A stretch of DNA of 25,833 nt. Source: DATBAK01 sp036787815 (GTDB lineage: Bacteria; Actinomycetota; Acidimicrobiia; IMCC26256; PALSA-610). The notes beneath the pieces are model-generated. The model ran no database searches. It was not told where the DNA came from and saw nothing but the letters and a program-made list of their open reading frames with translations. Made by a program: the position numbers and the translations under genes. The stretch is from contig DAIQOP010000016.1 in NCBI GenBank assembly GCA_036787815.1, positions 1 through 25,833 of the forward strand, in the 5' to 3' direction. Of this stretch, positions 7,016 through 15,082 are shown one piece after another; position 1 is the stretch's first letter, and every line of letters begins with the position of its first letter.

Positions 7016-7929
7016 TGCGGCTCAGCCTCGCGCGCGTCGGCGATGGCGTCGTCGGGCACCGTGAGCTCGAGCTGGAGCTGCATCGCCGCGCTGAACACGA
7101 GCACCGCGCCGGCGACGTGGAAGCCGACGAGCAACGCGGGGATCGCGTTGAGGTACTGGACGTAGCCCAGGGCCGCCTGCGCGCATCCGACGAACAGGAA
7201 CAGGCTGACCATGGTGAGCGCGCGCCGCGGGGCCCGATCGTGTTGGAGCCGCCAGCCGAGCACCAGGACGCACACGAGCAGCACGTCGACCGAGACGCCG
7301 TGGAGGCGGGCCGCGTCGGGGATCGGCCACGAGAGCCGCTTCGCCGATGCGTCGCCACCGTGCGGTCCGGCCGCGGTGACGAGTGTGCCCGCGATGAGCG
7401 CCCACACCGTCAGCCCGAAGATCGCGCGCGCGAGCAGGAGCGTGGAGCGCGACACCGCCGGCACCATGCGGGCCGGTCGCTCGGGCAGGGCGGCGCGGTG
7501 GTGCAGCACGAGCGCGACACCCACGAGCACGATCGACGCGAGGAAGTGGCCCATCACGCTCACGGGCGCGAGCTTCACCTTCACGGCGATCCCGCCGAGG
7601 ACGGCCTGGAACACCACGCCCGCGACGAGCATCCACGAGAGCGCGGTGAGGTCGTGGCGGCGAGGCACGCGCCGTCGTGAGCCGAGCACCGCGGCGATGA
7701 CGCCGAGGGAGACGAGCCCGGTGAAGAGGCGGTTGATCTGCTCGATGCGCTGATTCGGGTTGCCCACACCGATGAGCTCGCCGGGCTCGCAGTTGGGCCA
7801 GTCGCGGCAACCGAGGCCCGAACCCGAGAGCCGCACGGCCGCGCCGGTGACGATGATCGCACCGAGCAACAGCAGGGCGAGCAGGGTCAGGCGCCGGTAC
7901 GCGCGCGGCGAGAGCTCGGACAGCCGCAT
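6943..7929 (-). CDS. ctaA: Heme A synthase (CtaA/COX15 family)
   Basis: A 328-residue multi-pass membrane protein of the COX15/CtaA family, which oxidises heme O to heme A for aa3-type cytochrome oxidase. LSGSGLGCRDWPNCEPG near residues 34-50 holds the cysteine pair C41/C47. RIEQINRLFTG carries the conserved Glu (E63), with Asn where other groups have His. Candidate heme-ligand histidines lie in VMGHFLAS, ARLHGVSV and VGFHVAGA. About eight hydrophobic helices are visible. ATG 7929 is chosen over an in-frame ATG at 7968 because TACACT ends seven bases before it, a leaderless pattern. The last about 25 residues run into the SRPBCC remnant and look non-native, so a small frame disturbance at the 3' end is possible. 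Confidence 0.9.
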   Translation of the reverse strand: MRLSELSPRAYRRLTLLALLLLGAIIVTGAAVRLSGSGLGCRDWPNCEPGELIGVGNPNQRIEQINRLFTGLVSLGVIAAVLGSRRRVPRRHDLTALSWMLVAGVVFQAVLGGIAVKVKLAPVSVMGHFLASIVLVGVALVLHHRAALPERPARMVPAVSRSTLLLARAIFGLTVWALIAGTLVTAAGPHGGDASAKRLSWPIPDAARLHGVSVDVLLVCVLVLGWRLQHDRAPRRALTMVSLFLFVGCAQAALGYVQYLNAIPALLVGFHVAGAVLVFSAAMQLQLELTVPDDAIADAREAEPQWPHSFATTGPSTSPPRATPSGTR

Positions 7930-7936
7930 CGGGCGG

Positions 7937-7942
7937 AGTGTA
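7937..7942 (-). promoter_or_regulatory. -10 box for leaderless ctaA transcript
   Basis: TACACT on the minus strand ends exactly seven bases before ATG 7929, and no ribosome binding site is present. It decides the start codon. Confidence 0.5.
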
Positions 7943-8008
7943 CGGACCGGTTCCGCGGCGCGTTCCATCGGGCCGGTCGCGTCGAGCCGGTTCGGCTGCC
8001 GGGCTCGC

Positions 8009-8014
8009 TACCAT
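8009..8014 (+). promoter_or_regulatory. -10 box for hydrolase operon
   Basis: TACCAT lies 22 bases before the ATG at 8037. A transcript starting about seven bases later would carry the GAGGAG ribosome binding site in a short leader. Confidence 0.4.
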
Positions 8015-8036
8015 CCGGCGCGTCGAGGAGGACCGC

Positions 8037-8927
8037 ATGCCCAAGCAGTACGACGAGTTCGGTCTGTTCGCCGAGAACGCGGCCGAGGTCGGGCTCCCGT
8101 ACGAGGCTCCGCCCGTGGTGACCCGGCGCTTCGTCGTCGTGGACGACGACAAGACGGTGAGCGCCCTGTGTTGGCGCGCGGCGGCGCCGGAGCTCGTGCT
8201 GCTCCACGGCGGTGCGCAGAACGCGCACACCTGGGACACCGTGAACCTCGCGTTGGCCCGGCCGCTCGTCGCCCTCGACCTGCCCGGCCACGGTCATTCC
8301 GCGCACCGCGACGACCACGCGTACTGGCCGCGCGAGAACGCCGCGGCGGTCGAGATCGCGATCCGCGCGCTCGCGCCCGACGCGCGCGTCGTCGTGGGCA
8401 TGTCGCTCGGCGGGCTCACCGCGGTCGCGCTCGCGGCACGGGCCCCTGACCTCGTGCGCGCGCTCGTGCTCGTCGACGTCACTCCGGGTGTCGATCAGGA
8501 GAAGGCGTCGTCGATCGTGCAGTTCGTCAACGGCCCCGAGACCTTCGCGAGCCTCGACGAGATCCTCGAGCGGACGATCGCGTTCAACCCGACCCGGTCG
8601 GAGTCGTCGTTGCGCCGAGGTGTGCTCCACAACGCGGTCGAGCAGCCCGACGGGCGTTGGCGCTGGCGTTACGACCTCCCGCGCTTCGGGGAGAACGAAC
8701 GACCCGAGTGGGGCTCGCTCTGGGACGACATCTCCGCCTACCCAGGCCCGATCACGCTGGTGCGCGGCAGCCTCTCCCCCGTCGTGTCCGACGACGACGT
8801 CGCGGAGCTGCAGCGGCGGAGGCCCGACGCGCGCGTCGTGGCGGTGGAGGGCGCGGGCCACAGCGTCCAGGGCGATCGTCCCCTCGAGCTCGCGGCGATC
8901 ATCGAAGCGGCGTTGAAGCAGTCGTGA
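8037..8927 (+). CDS. Alpha/beta hydrolase
   Basis: A 296-residue cytoplasmic alpha/beta-hydrolase. The oxyanion-hole motif LLHGGAQNAHTW is at about residues 55-66, the dipeptide-turn DLPGHGHS at 81-88, the nucleophile S123 in GMSLGG, and the catalytic His H275 in GAGHSVQGDRP. The acid residue is less clear, probably in the PVVSDDD segment. The sequence between suggests a helical cap. Substrate unknown; ester and epoxide hydrolases, dehalogenases and C-C hydrolases share this layout. ATG 8037 is chosen for its GAGGAG ribosome binding site seven bases upstream. The stop overlaps the next gene's GTG by four bases (GTGA), so the two are translated together. Confidence 0.88.
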   Translation: MPKQYDEFGLFAENAAEVGLPYEAPPVVTRRFVVVDDDKTVSALCWRAAAPELVLLHGGAQNAHTWDTVNLALARPLVALDLPGHGHSAHRDDHAYWPRENAAAVEIAIRALAPDARVVVGMSLGGLTAVALAARAPDLVRALVLVDVTPGVDQEKASSIVQFVNGPETFASLDEILERTIAFNPTRSESSLRRGVLHNAVEQPDGRWRWRYDLPRFGENERPEWGSLWDDISAYPGPITLVRGSLSPVVSDDDVAELQRRRPDARVVAVEGAGHSVQGDRPLELAAIIEAALKQS

Positions 8928-9919
8928 GCACGGTGCTGAACCCGATCGCCGAGGCGCGCGAGCGCATCGGCGACCGGTACGAGGTCCGTGTGCTCGAACC
9001 GGCACCGCCGGCCGTGCTGCACGAGCCATTTGCCGACGATCCCATGGCCCGTGGCGAGGTTCCCGCCGGGCGCGGCGTCGTCGCGCCGTTCGAGACCGGC
9101 GTCGCCGGCGACGTCACCTGGCACGATCTCGCGAGCGCCGATCCGGACCTCGCGCTGTGGTGCGCCGACCGGGCGCTCGGCGCGTGGCCGGCGGCGCCGG
9201 CGATCACCGACCCGGCCGCGCTCGAACGGACGCGGCTCGCGTTGCACTCGGTCGCGGAGCACGTGCTGTGCCCGGCTCGACATCGGGTGAACGGCAAGAT
9301 CGGGCTGCGCTTCACGCGCGGTGGGTTCGGCACACCGTTCTTCGGTGCCGACGAGCAGGTGCGCGTCGAGGGCTCGGCGCTCGTGCACACCGCGGGCGCG
9401 ACGGCGCAGGCGATGCCCACGGAGCTGACGACGGTGCGGGCCGCGGCGGCGGCCGTCGGCGTCGAGGCCGGCGCGCCCGACCTCTTCCGACCGACCACGC
9501 CGCTCGATCTCGATCGCGCGCTCGAGCTCGAACCGGCGGCGGTCGGGATCTTCGCGTGGTGGTTCGGGCTCGCCGCCGCGGTGCTCGCGCAGCTTCGGGC
9601 CGACACGATCGCGTCGCCCGGACCACCCCCGTCGCTCGTGCAGCTGTGGCCCGAGCACTTCGACCTCGCGTGCGACCTCGGCGACACCGCGGCCGGTCGC
9701 CGGGCCAACTTCGGCGCGTCACCGGGCGACGCGCTGCACCCCGAGCCGTACCTCTACGTCGGGCCCTGGGACCTTGCCGGCCTCCCCGGCGCGACCGATC
9801 CGTACTGGAACGAGCCGTTCGGCGCCTCCCTCCCGTACTCGGCGCTGCGCGGTCCCGCCGGTGCCCACGAGACCGCCCTCGCCTTCTTCCGGGAAGGCCG
9901 CGCCCTCCTCGCCGGCTGA
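8924..9919 (+). CDS. Conserved-looking protein of unknown function
   Basis: A 331-residue protein, strongly coding by third-position G/C. It starts at GTG 8924, overlapping the hydrolase stop (GTGA). It has no signal peptide or clear membrane segment. I see a recurring VLCPARHRVNGKIGLRFTRGGFGTPFFG-type region (given here only as residues about 109-136), a long Ala-rich middle, QLWPEHFDLACDLG (about 243-256), and a C-terminal aromatic segment with YLYVGPWDL and DPYWNEPFGASLPYSAL. This looks like a widespread actinobacterial hypothetical family, but I cannot name it. Tight coupling to the hydrolase suggests they act together; no reaction is proposed. Confidence 0.75.
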   Translation: MSTVLNPIAEARERIGDRYEVRVLEPAPPAVLHEPFADDPMARGEVPAGRGVVAPFETGVAGDVTWHDLASADPDLALWCADRALGAWPAAPAITDPAALERTRLALHSVAEHVLCPARHRVNGKIGLRFTRGGFGTPFFGADEQVRVEGSALVHTAGATAQAMPTELTTVRAAAAAVGVEAGAPDLFRPTTPLDLDRALELEPAAVGIFAWWFGLAAAVLAQLRADTIASPGPPPSLVQLWPEHFDLACDLGDTAAGRRANFGASPGDALHPEPYLYVGPWDLAGLPGATDPYWNEPFGASLPYSALRGPAGAHETALAFFREGRALLAG

Positions 9920-9956
9920 GCTCGCCGGCCGCCGCTCGCCCCCAATTGCCGTCCGA

Positions 9957-10590
9957 CTACTCCGAGGGAGGCTCGGGTGGCTGAGCCGTGCGTGTGCTGC
10001 GCGACAGCACCGCAACGAGGAAGTCGGAGCTGTTGGTGAACGGTCGCAGGTCCCACGTCGAGAGCAGCACCTCGGCCACGAGGCCCACCTGTTCGACATC
10101 CTCGAAGAACTCGCCGAACGAGTAATCACGGCCCGATCCGAACCCGGTCACGATGCGGCCACCGGCGCGCAGGTGTGCGCCGAGGCGATCGAGGACGGGC
10201 CGCCGCGTGTCGGGATCGAGGAAGGTCATGACATTGCCGGCACACACCACGACGTCGAACCCCTCCGCGATGCCCATCGCCGTGAGGTCGAGCGTGGCGA
10301 GGTCGGCAGCGAGCCAGGTCGGGCCGGGGTAGTCATGTTCGGCGGCGGCGATCAGAACCGGGTCGATGTCGACGCCCACNNNNNNNNNNCCGTGCGAGGT
10401 GGCCCCCCACTCGCCCCGGTCCACACCCGGCGTCGAGCACACGGGACCGACGGGGCACCATGGCGTCGACGAGACGAGCCTCACCGCCGAGATCCTCACC
10501 GGCGGCAGCCATCGACCGAAACCGTTCGATGTACCACGAGGAGTGTTCCGGGTTCCGTTCGGTCAGTTCGATCCACCGGTTGGGCGACAT
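9957..10590 (-). CDS. Class I SAM-dependent methyltransferase, interrupted by N gap
   Basis: A small class I methyltransferase of about 210 residues. VLDAGCGPGRVGGHLAR is motif I (SAM binding), directly followed by the ten undetermined bases at 10380-10389. VGVDIDP, the acidic motif contacting the SAM ribose, then picks up in another frame. FDVVVCAGNVMTFLD and LRAGGRIVTGFG follow as motifs IV and VI. Known bases total 624, exactly divisible by three, so the true gap should also be a multiple of three. Family spacing (HLAR, about four residues, VGVDID) suggests about 12 missing bases. The frame break is therefore an assembly artefact. The ATG at 10590 lies six bases after TACCCT, a leaderless pattern. 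Substrate unknown. Confidence 0.85.
10380..10389. other. Assembly gap of ten N
   Basis: Ten undetermined bases inside the methyltransferase gene, just after SAM motif I. The length is probably a placeholder, because it is the only thing that breaks the frame. Confidence 0.95.
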
Positions 10591-10596
10591 GCCCTG

Positions 10597-10602
10597 AGGG
10601 TA
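10597..10602 (-). promoter_or_regulatory. -10 box for leaderless methyltransferase transcript
   Basis: TACCCT on the minus strand ends six bases before ATG 10590, with no ribosome binding site between. Confidence 0.45.
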
Positions 10603-10666
10603 ACGGCGACCGTGCCCGCCGGGTGCCTGAGCGACCGGCGCGACCGGCCCGCGCGAGACTTCTCCC

Positions 10667-11233
10667 ATGACGCAGACGACGCAGACCTTCACCCGGATGG
10701 ACGAGTCGAACGCCGAGCAGTGGGGCGTCATCGGCCGGGAGACCATGGCGAGCCAGCCGGAGGTCGCCGAGCACGTGCTCGCGCTGCTGCGCTCACTCGA
10801 AGGTGTGTCGATGGGCTTCGCCGTCGACCAGCTCACGCACTGCCTGCAGACCGCGACCCTCGCCGAGCGGGCCGGTGCCGACCGAGAGGTGGTGGTCGCC
10901 TCGCTCTTCCACGACGTCGGGAAGGCGATCGGCGTGCCGAACCACCCGCGCATCGCCGCCGAGATCCTGCGTCCCTACGTGCGTGACGAGGTCTTCAAGA
11001 TGATCCTCGTCCACCAGGATTTCCAGGGCCGCCACTATTACCACCACTTCGGTGGCGACCCCGCGGCGCGCGAGAAGCACCGCGCGACGCTCACGGCCGA
11101 GGAGTTCGCGCTGGCCGAGCGGTTCGCCGACGAATGGGACCAGGTCGCGTTCGATCCCGACTACGACACGTTGCCGCTCGAGCACTTCGAGCCAATGGCC
11201 CGCGAGGTGTTCGCGTCCCCGCACATGCTGTAG
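10667..11233 (+). CDS. HD-domain metal-dependent protein
   Basis: A 188-residue single-domain HD protein. Candidate metal ligands are H58 (QLTHCLQTA), the H82-D83 pair (LFHDVGKAIG), H93 (VPNH), H116 (ILVHQDF) and an Asp near 155-158 (FADEWDQ). The six-ligand layout and the H-C/S-L-Q-T-A signature resemble HD oxygenases of the PhnZ/MIOX type, which use a mixed-valent di-iron centre, rather than HD phosphohydrolases; this is inference. Residues 123-130 (HYYHHFGG) add more histidines near the site. The ATG at 10667 has no ribosome binding site and lies six bases after GAGACT, a weak leaderless signal. It is divergent from the methyltransferase and converges with the DUF2207 gene. Confidence 0.85.
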   Translation: MTQTTQTFTRMDESNAEQWGVIGRETMASQPEVAEHVLALLRSLEGVSMGFAVDQLTHCLQTATLAERAGADREVVVASLFHDVGKAIGVPNHPRIAAEILRPYVRDEVFKMILVHQDFQGRHYYHHFGGDPAAREKHRATLTAEEFALAERFADEWDQVAFDPDYDTLPLEHFEPMAREVFASPHML

Positions 11234-11243
11234 CGGCGGCTAC
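11230..11243. terminator. Inverted repeat spanning two convergent stop codons
   Basis: GTAGC-GGCG-GCTAC forms a five-base-pair hairpin that contains the TAG stop of the HD gene and the TAG stop of the convergent DUF2207 gene. There is no T-run, so terminator function is uncertain. Confidence 0.25.
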
Positions 11244-13054
11244 CAGGAACCGCCGCCACCACCACCGCCGCCCCCGCCGACACCGCCCGAGAAGCCGCTG
11301 CTCCCGGTGCCGGCCGGCGTCGACTGCATCGTGCCCACGCTGGTGGTCGAGAAGCCGTTGATCGAATGGCTGAACGCGATCGCGTTGAACGGCATGGTCG
11401 AGTGGTACCACGACGTGTCGGGCACGGCATCGAGACCTTCGAACGTCTTGGCCCAACGTTCGACCACCCCGAACACGATGGCGTAGGGCAGGTACTCGGA
11501 GAAGAGGTGCGCCTGCTCGGCGAACTTCGCGCGATCGCGCTCCGACTCGGAGATGAAGCGGCGGAAGCCGAGTACCCGCCGGGTCGTGGCGGTGCCTTTC
11601 GGTGTCCGACGGGGCATGGCGTGCGAGGTCGTCGACAGCACGATGCCCGCGAGCACGAACGGCAGACCGAGCAGGCCGTAGCTCGTGCGCCACGCGAGCA
11701 GGATCGTGAGCCCGGCGCCGCCGAGGATCGCGGCGAGCGCGATGCCGTGCCAGAACGCGCGCGCCTTGTCGGGCCGGCGCAGGAACCAGCCCCGCGACAC
11801 CGCGTCGTCGTAGAGCGCGTGCTCGACCGATTCGAGGCTCTCGTGGAACTTCGTCTTCAGGCTCGAGAGCAGCACCGTGCCGTCGGTGCCGGCGAACAGC
11901 GCGTCGAGGAGCAGGCGTTCGTAGCGCAGCAGGGGGTCGTTGAGCTCGAGCCGGGTGAGCCGCCAGTCGGCATGGCCGAACCAGTGCTCCTTGGGGACCT
12001 CCTCGATCGACAGGTACTTGCGCACGGCGAGATCGATGATCGTCGCGCTGACGTCGAGGGGTCCGGCGACCTCGTCGACGAGCGTGCCGATCTGCCCCGG
12101 CCGCAACTTGTCGGGCGGCGAATACTCGAGCGGGGTCGTGTGGTCGTCGAAGACACCGACGCGTTCGCTGGCTCCGGTCGGGTTCCCGAAGACGGCGTCG
12201 GTCGCGCTGCCGACGTAGCGCCGGTCGCGCCCGACGCTCCACGCCAGGGCGAAGATCCCGCCGATCATCAACACGGCGAGGCCGATCGCTCCGCCAACGG
12301 TGTCGCGGGTGAGCGCGAATCCCTGGTCGAGGGTCCAGTGCTTCGCCAGGATCGGGCCGACCGTCGCGAACGTGTCGCGTGGCATCGCGGCCACCACCGT
12401 GACGCCCTGATTCGCCTGGAGGAGCCCGTTCGCGAACCGCGCCCCCGTGGCGCCCGGCACGACGAGAGCGCTCGTGCAGGGGAACCGCGAGTTGAGGTAG
12501 CCCTCCTCGCACGCGACCTTCGTGATCGGGGCGGGCGCGTGGAGACGCACGGTGACCTGGCCGATCGGCACGCTCCATTCGGTCCCGACCGCGTTCCAGT
12601 TCAGCTCGTCGTGATCGGGGAAGCGATCGAACGCGCCACGGACCGAGTACGCGATGACGTACGTGTGCACGCCGGTGGTCGTGCGCTTCGCGTCGCCGAT
12701 CTTGATCTCGAGGTTCGTCCCCTTCTGCGAGACCGACCGCTTCGCGGAAGCGCCGCCCGACGCCGTCACCGAGGTGACCGCGATCGGGAAACGGCGGTCG
12801 TGATGATTGTCGAATCGCCGGCGATCGGGGATCACGCGGATGATCCCGTGCCGGGGCACGACGCCGAAGTCGTACTCGATGCTCTCGACGACGTCGAGGG
12901 TGCCGTCGCGCCGGGCGGTGAGATCGACGGTGATCTGGTTGATGCCCTCCTGGCCGAAGGCCGCCGGCGCAGGGGCGGCACCCACGACGCCGGTGACGAC
13001 CACGATTCCGCAGGCGCCGATCAGGGCGGCCGCGCGTCGAAGGGATCGAGACAT
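11240..13054 (-). CDS. DUF2207 domain membrane protein
   Basis: A 604-residue membrane protein of the DUF2207 type. It has a signal-like helix at the N-terminus (LRRAAALIGACGIVVVTGVV), an extracytoplasmic beta-rich region starting ITVDLTARRDGTLDVVESI (about residues 40-240), a transmembrane helix (about 250-275), a cytoplasmic winged-helix-like region, two adjacent helices around residues 435-480, and a Gly/Ser-rich C-terminus ending in a polyglycine-SW tail, as seen across the family. Function unknown. ATG 13054 is chosen because TACGAT ends seven bases upstream; alternative in-frame ATGs at 13063 and 13105 would place the start inside the promoter or in the next gene. Confidence 0.85.
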   Translation of the reverse strand: MSRSLRRAAALIGACGIVVVTGVVGAAPAPAAFGQEGINQITVDLTARRDGTLDVVESIEYDFGVVPRHGIIRVIPDRRRFDNHHDRRFPIAVTSVTASGGASAKRSVSQKGTNLEIKIGDAKRTTTGVHTYVIAYSVRGAFDRFPDHDELNWNAVGTEWSVPIGQVTVRLHAPAPITKVACEEGYLNSRFPCTSALVVPGATGARFANGLLQANQGVTVVAAMPRDTFATVGPILAKHWTLDQGFALTRDTVGGAIGLAVLMIGGIFALAWSVGRDRRYVGSATDAVFGNPTGASERVGVFDDHTTPLEYSPPDKLRPGQIGTLVDEVAGPLDVSATIIDLAVRKYLSIEEVPKEHWFGHADWRLTRLELNDPLLRYERLLLDALFAGTDGTVLLSSLKTKFHESLESVEHALYDDAVSRGWFLRRPDKARAFWHGIALAAILGGAGLTILLAWRTSYGLLGLPFVLAGIVLSTTSHAMPRRTPKGTATTRRVLGFRRFISESERDRAKFAEQAHLFSEYLPYAIVFGVVERWAKTFEGLDAVPDTSWYHSTMPFNAIAFSHSINGFSTTSVGTMQSTPAGTGSSGFSGGVGGGGGGGGGGSW

Positions 13055-13061
13055 CGTCGGC

Positions 13062-13071
13062 ATCGTAGGCT
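13062..13071. promoter_or_regulatory. Overlapping divergent -10 boxes (ATCGTAGGCT)
   Basis: On the minus strand TACGAT (13067-13062) ends seven bases before the DUF2207 ATG at 13054. On the plus strand TAGGCT (13066-13071) precedes the SDR gene at 13089, which has a GAGGAGG ribosome binding site. The two boxes share the same TA dinucleotide, so one symmetric element would serve both genes. Confidence 0.5.
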
Positions 13072-13088
13072 GCGAAGAGGAGGACACG

Positions 13089-13880
13089 ATGCTGCTCGAA
13101 GGCAAGGTTGCAATCGTTTCGGGAGTGGGCCCGGGGCTCGGTCAGGCGAACGCGCACGCGTTGGCCCGCGAGGGCGCGACGGTCGTGCTCGCGGCCCGTT
13201 CGGCCGAGTACCTCGACTCGGTGAAGGCCGAGATCGAGCGCGCGGGGGGCCGGGCGCTGGCAGTGCCGACCAATCTCGTCGATCGGGACCGCGTCGACGC
13301 GCTCGTCGAGCGGACGGTTTCGGAGCTCGGGCACATCGACATCCTGGTGAACAACGCGTTCCGGATGGATCCGTACCAGCCCTTCGAGGCGGTCGACCTC
13401 GCGAAGTGGCACAAGGTCTACGACGTCAACGTGTGGGGCACGCTCTCGCTCACGCAGGCGTGCATCCCTGCGCTCAAGGAATCCGCCGCGCAACGGGGCG
13501 ACGCGTCGATCGTGTTCATCCTCTCGATGAGCATGCGCAAGATCCGAACCGGCGAGGGCGGATACTCCACCTCCAAGGGCGCGTTGCACACTGCGATGCA
13601 GACGCTCGCCATCGAGCTCGGCGCCAGCAAGGTGCGGGCGAACGCCGTCGCTCCCGGTTGGATCGGTGGCCCTTCGGTCGACGTCTACCTCCGGTGGCAA
13701 TCGGAGGCGCGCGGCATCTCCGTCGACGCCGTGCGCGCGGAGATCGAGGCGGAGATCCCCCTCCGCCAGATCCCGCCGCAGGACGACATCGCGCACTCGG
13801 TCGTGTTCTTCGCGTCACCGTGGTCGCGCGTGATCACCGGCCAGACCCTCGATGTCAACGGCGGCGAGTTCCTCGGTTAG
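13089..13880 (+). CDS. SDR family oxidoreductase
   Basis: A 263-residue short-chain dehydrogenase. The cofactor loop is SGVGPGLG (residues 11-18), a variant of TGxxxGxG. NNAF (88-91) replaces the usual NNAG. The serine is in ILSMSM (S146 or S148), and Y159 and K163 are in YSTSK. The C-terminus ends GQTLDVNGGEFLG, a normal SDR ending. ATG 13089 has a GAGGAGG ribosome binding site five bases upstream. It is the first gene of a same-strand run with mscR, 113 bases downstream, though a second -10-like box in that gap means cotranscription is not assured. Substrate not predictable; the variant motifs suggest a distinct subfamily. Confidence 0.88.
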   Translation: MLLEGKVAIVSGVGPGLGQANAHALAREGATVVLAARSAEYLDSVKAEIERAGGRALAVPTNLVDRDRVDALVERTVSELGHIDILVNNAFRMDPYQPFEAVDLAKWHKVYDVNVWGTLSLTQACIPALKESAAQRGDASIVFILSMSMRKIRTGEGGYSTSKGALHTAMQTLAIELGASKVRANAVAPGWIGGPSVDVYLRWQSEARGISVDAVRAEIEAEIPLRQIPPQDDIAHSVVFFASPWSRVITGQTLDVNGGEFLG

Positions 13881-13890
13881 CCACAGTAGG

Positions 13891-13896
13891 TAGCCT
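13891..13896 (+). promoter_or_regulatory. Possible -10 box upstream of mscR
   Basis: TAGCCT in the 113-base gap between the SDR and mscR. It would give a leader of about 90 bases. The gap is rich in GAGCGA/GCAGGAG-type words but I see no riboswitch fold. Confidence 0.25.
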
Positions 13897-13993
13897 GCTC
13901 GCCGGTCAGAAGATCAGCGAACGAACAAGCCTCACCACGCCGAAGCCCAGAAGGCGACGCAGAGCGATGAGGCGCAGGAGTGAGCGAGGAAGC

Positions 13994-15082
13994 ATGGCAC
14001 ATGAGGTGCAGGGCGTGATCGCGGCCGGCAAGGGCGAGCCGGTCAGGGTCGAGACCATCGTCGTCCCCGATCCCGGGCCCGGGGAGGCGCTCGTCGGCGT
14101 GCAGGCCTGCGGCGTCTGCCATACCGACCTGCACTACCGCGAGGGCGGCATCAACGACGACTTCCCGTTCCTGCTCGGCCACGAGGCGGCGGGCGTGGTC
14201 GAAGCGGTCGGCCCCGACGTCACCTCGGTGGCCCCCGGCGACTTCGTCGTCCTCAACTGGCGGGCCGTGTGCGGCGAGTGCCGGGCGTGCCGGCGAGGCC
14301 GTCCCTGGCTGTGCTTCTCGACCCACAACGCCACGCAGAAGATGACGCTCACCGACGGCACCGTGCTCTCGCCCGCGCTCGGTATCGGGGCGTTCGCCGA
14401 GAAGACGCTCGTCGCCGCCGGTCAGGCCACGAAGGTCGACGCGGCCGCGAGCCCCGCGGCCGCGGGGCTCCTCGGTTGCGGGGTGATGGCGGGCTTCGGC
14501 GCCGCCACCTACACCGGCGGCGTGAGCCGCGGTGACACGGTGGCCGTGTTCGGTTGTGGCGGGGTCGGCGACGCCGCGATCGCGGCGTCCCGGTTGGCCG
14601 GGGCCCGCACGATCATCGCGGTCGACCGCGACGTCATCAAGCTCGCGTGGGCCGGCGATTTCGGCGCCACCCACACGGTCGACGCTTCGAAGACCGATCC
14701 GGTCGAGGCGATCCGCGCGCTCACCGAGGGCAACGGTGCCGACGTGTGCATCGAGGCCGTCGGCCACCCCGAGGTCTTGCGCCAGGCGTTCTTCGCGCGC
14801 GACCTCGCCGGCACCGTGGTGCAGGTCGGCGTGCCGAACCCCGAGATGACCTTCCCCGACATCCCGATGATCGAGTTCTTCGGCCGCGGTGGTGCGCTCA
14901 AGCCGTCGTGGTACGGCGACTGCCTGCCGTCACGCGACTTCCCGATGCTCATCGACCTCTACCTGCAGGGCCGTTTCGACCTCGACCGGTTCGTGTCCGA
15001 GACGATCGCGCTCGACCAGGTGGAGGAGGCGTTCCACAAGATGGAGCGCGGCGAGGTGCTCCGCTCCGTCGTCGTCCTGTGA
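13994..15082 (+). CDS. mscR: S-(hydroxymethyl)mycothiol dehydrogenase
   Basis: A 362-residue zinc-dependent medium-chain dehydrogenase. It oxidises S-hydroxymethyl-mycothiol, the spontaneous adduct of formaldehyde and mycothiol, to S-formylmycothiol with NAD+; related enzymes also act as nitrosothiol reductases. The sequence follows mycobacterial MscR (Rv2259) closely in length and wording as I recall it: CGVCHTDLHYREGGIND, FLLGHEAAG and VVLNWRAVCGECRACRRG. C42, H63 and E64 are catalytic-zinc residues; C93, C96, C99 and C107 hold the structural zinc; GCGGVGDAAI is the NAD-binding turn. ATG 13994 gives MAHEVQGVIA, matching the family start; an in-frame ATG at 13967 is less likely. The stop overlaps the next gene (GTGA). 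Its presence implies the cell makes mycothiol. Confidence 0.93.
   Translation: MAHEVQGVIAAGKGEPVRVETIVVPDPGPGEALVGVQACGVCHTDLHYREGGINDDFPFLLGHEAAGVVEAVGPDVTSVAPGDFVVLNWRAVCGECRACRRGRPWLCFSTHNATQKMTLTDGTVLSPALGIGAFAEKTLVAAGQATKVDAAASPAAAGLLGCGVMAGFGAATYTGGVSRGDTVAVFGCGGVGDAAIAASRLAGARTIIAVDRDVIKLAWAGDFGATHTVDASKTDPVEAIRALTEGNGADVCIEAVGHPEVLRQAFFARDLAGTVVQVGVPNPEMTFPDIPMIEFFGRGGALKPSWYGDCLPSRDFPMLIDLYLQGRFDLDRFVSETIALDQVEEAFHKMERGEVLRSVVVL

Noticed and set aside
11091..13796. Minus-strand frame of 901 codons
   Set aside because: It runs out of phase through the DUF2207 gene and antisense to the SDR and HD genes; composition is Arg/Pro-rich with no motifs.
11366..15082. Plus-strand frame of 1,238 codons covering the DUF2207 and SDR region
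   Set aside because: Only its last 362 codons (mscR) look like protein. The rest is antisense to, or out of phase with, recognised genes and is Arg/Glu/Gly-rich shadow sequence.
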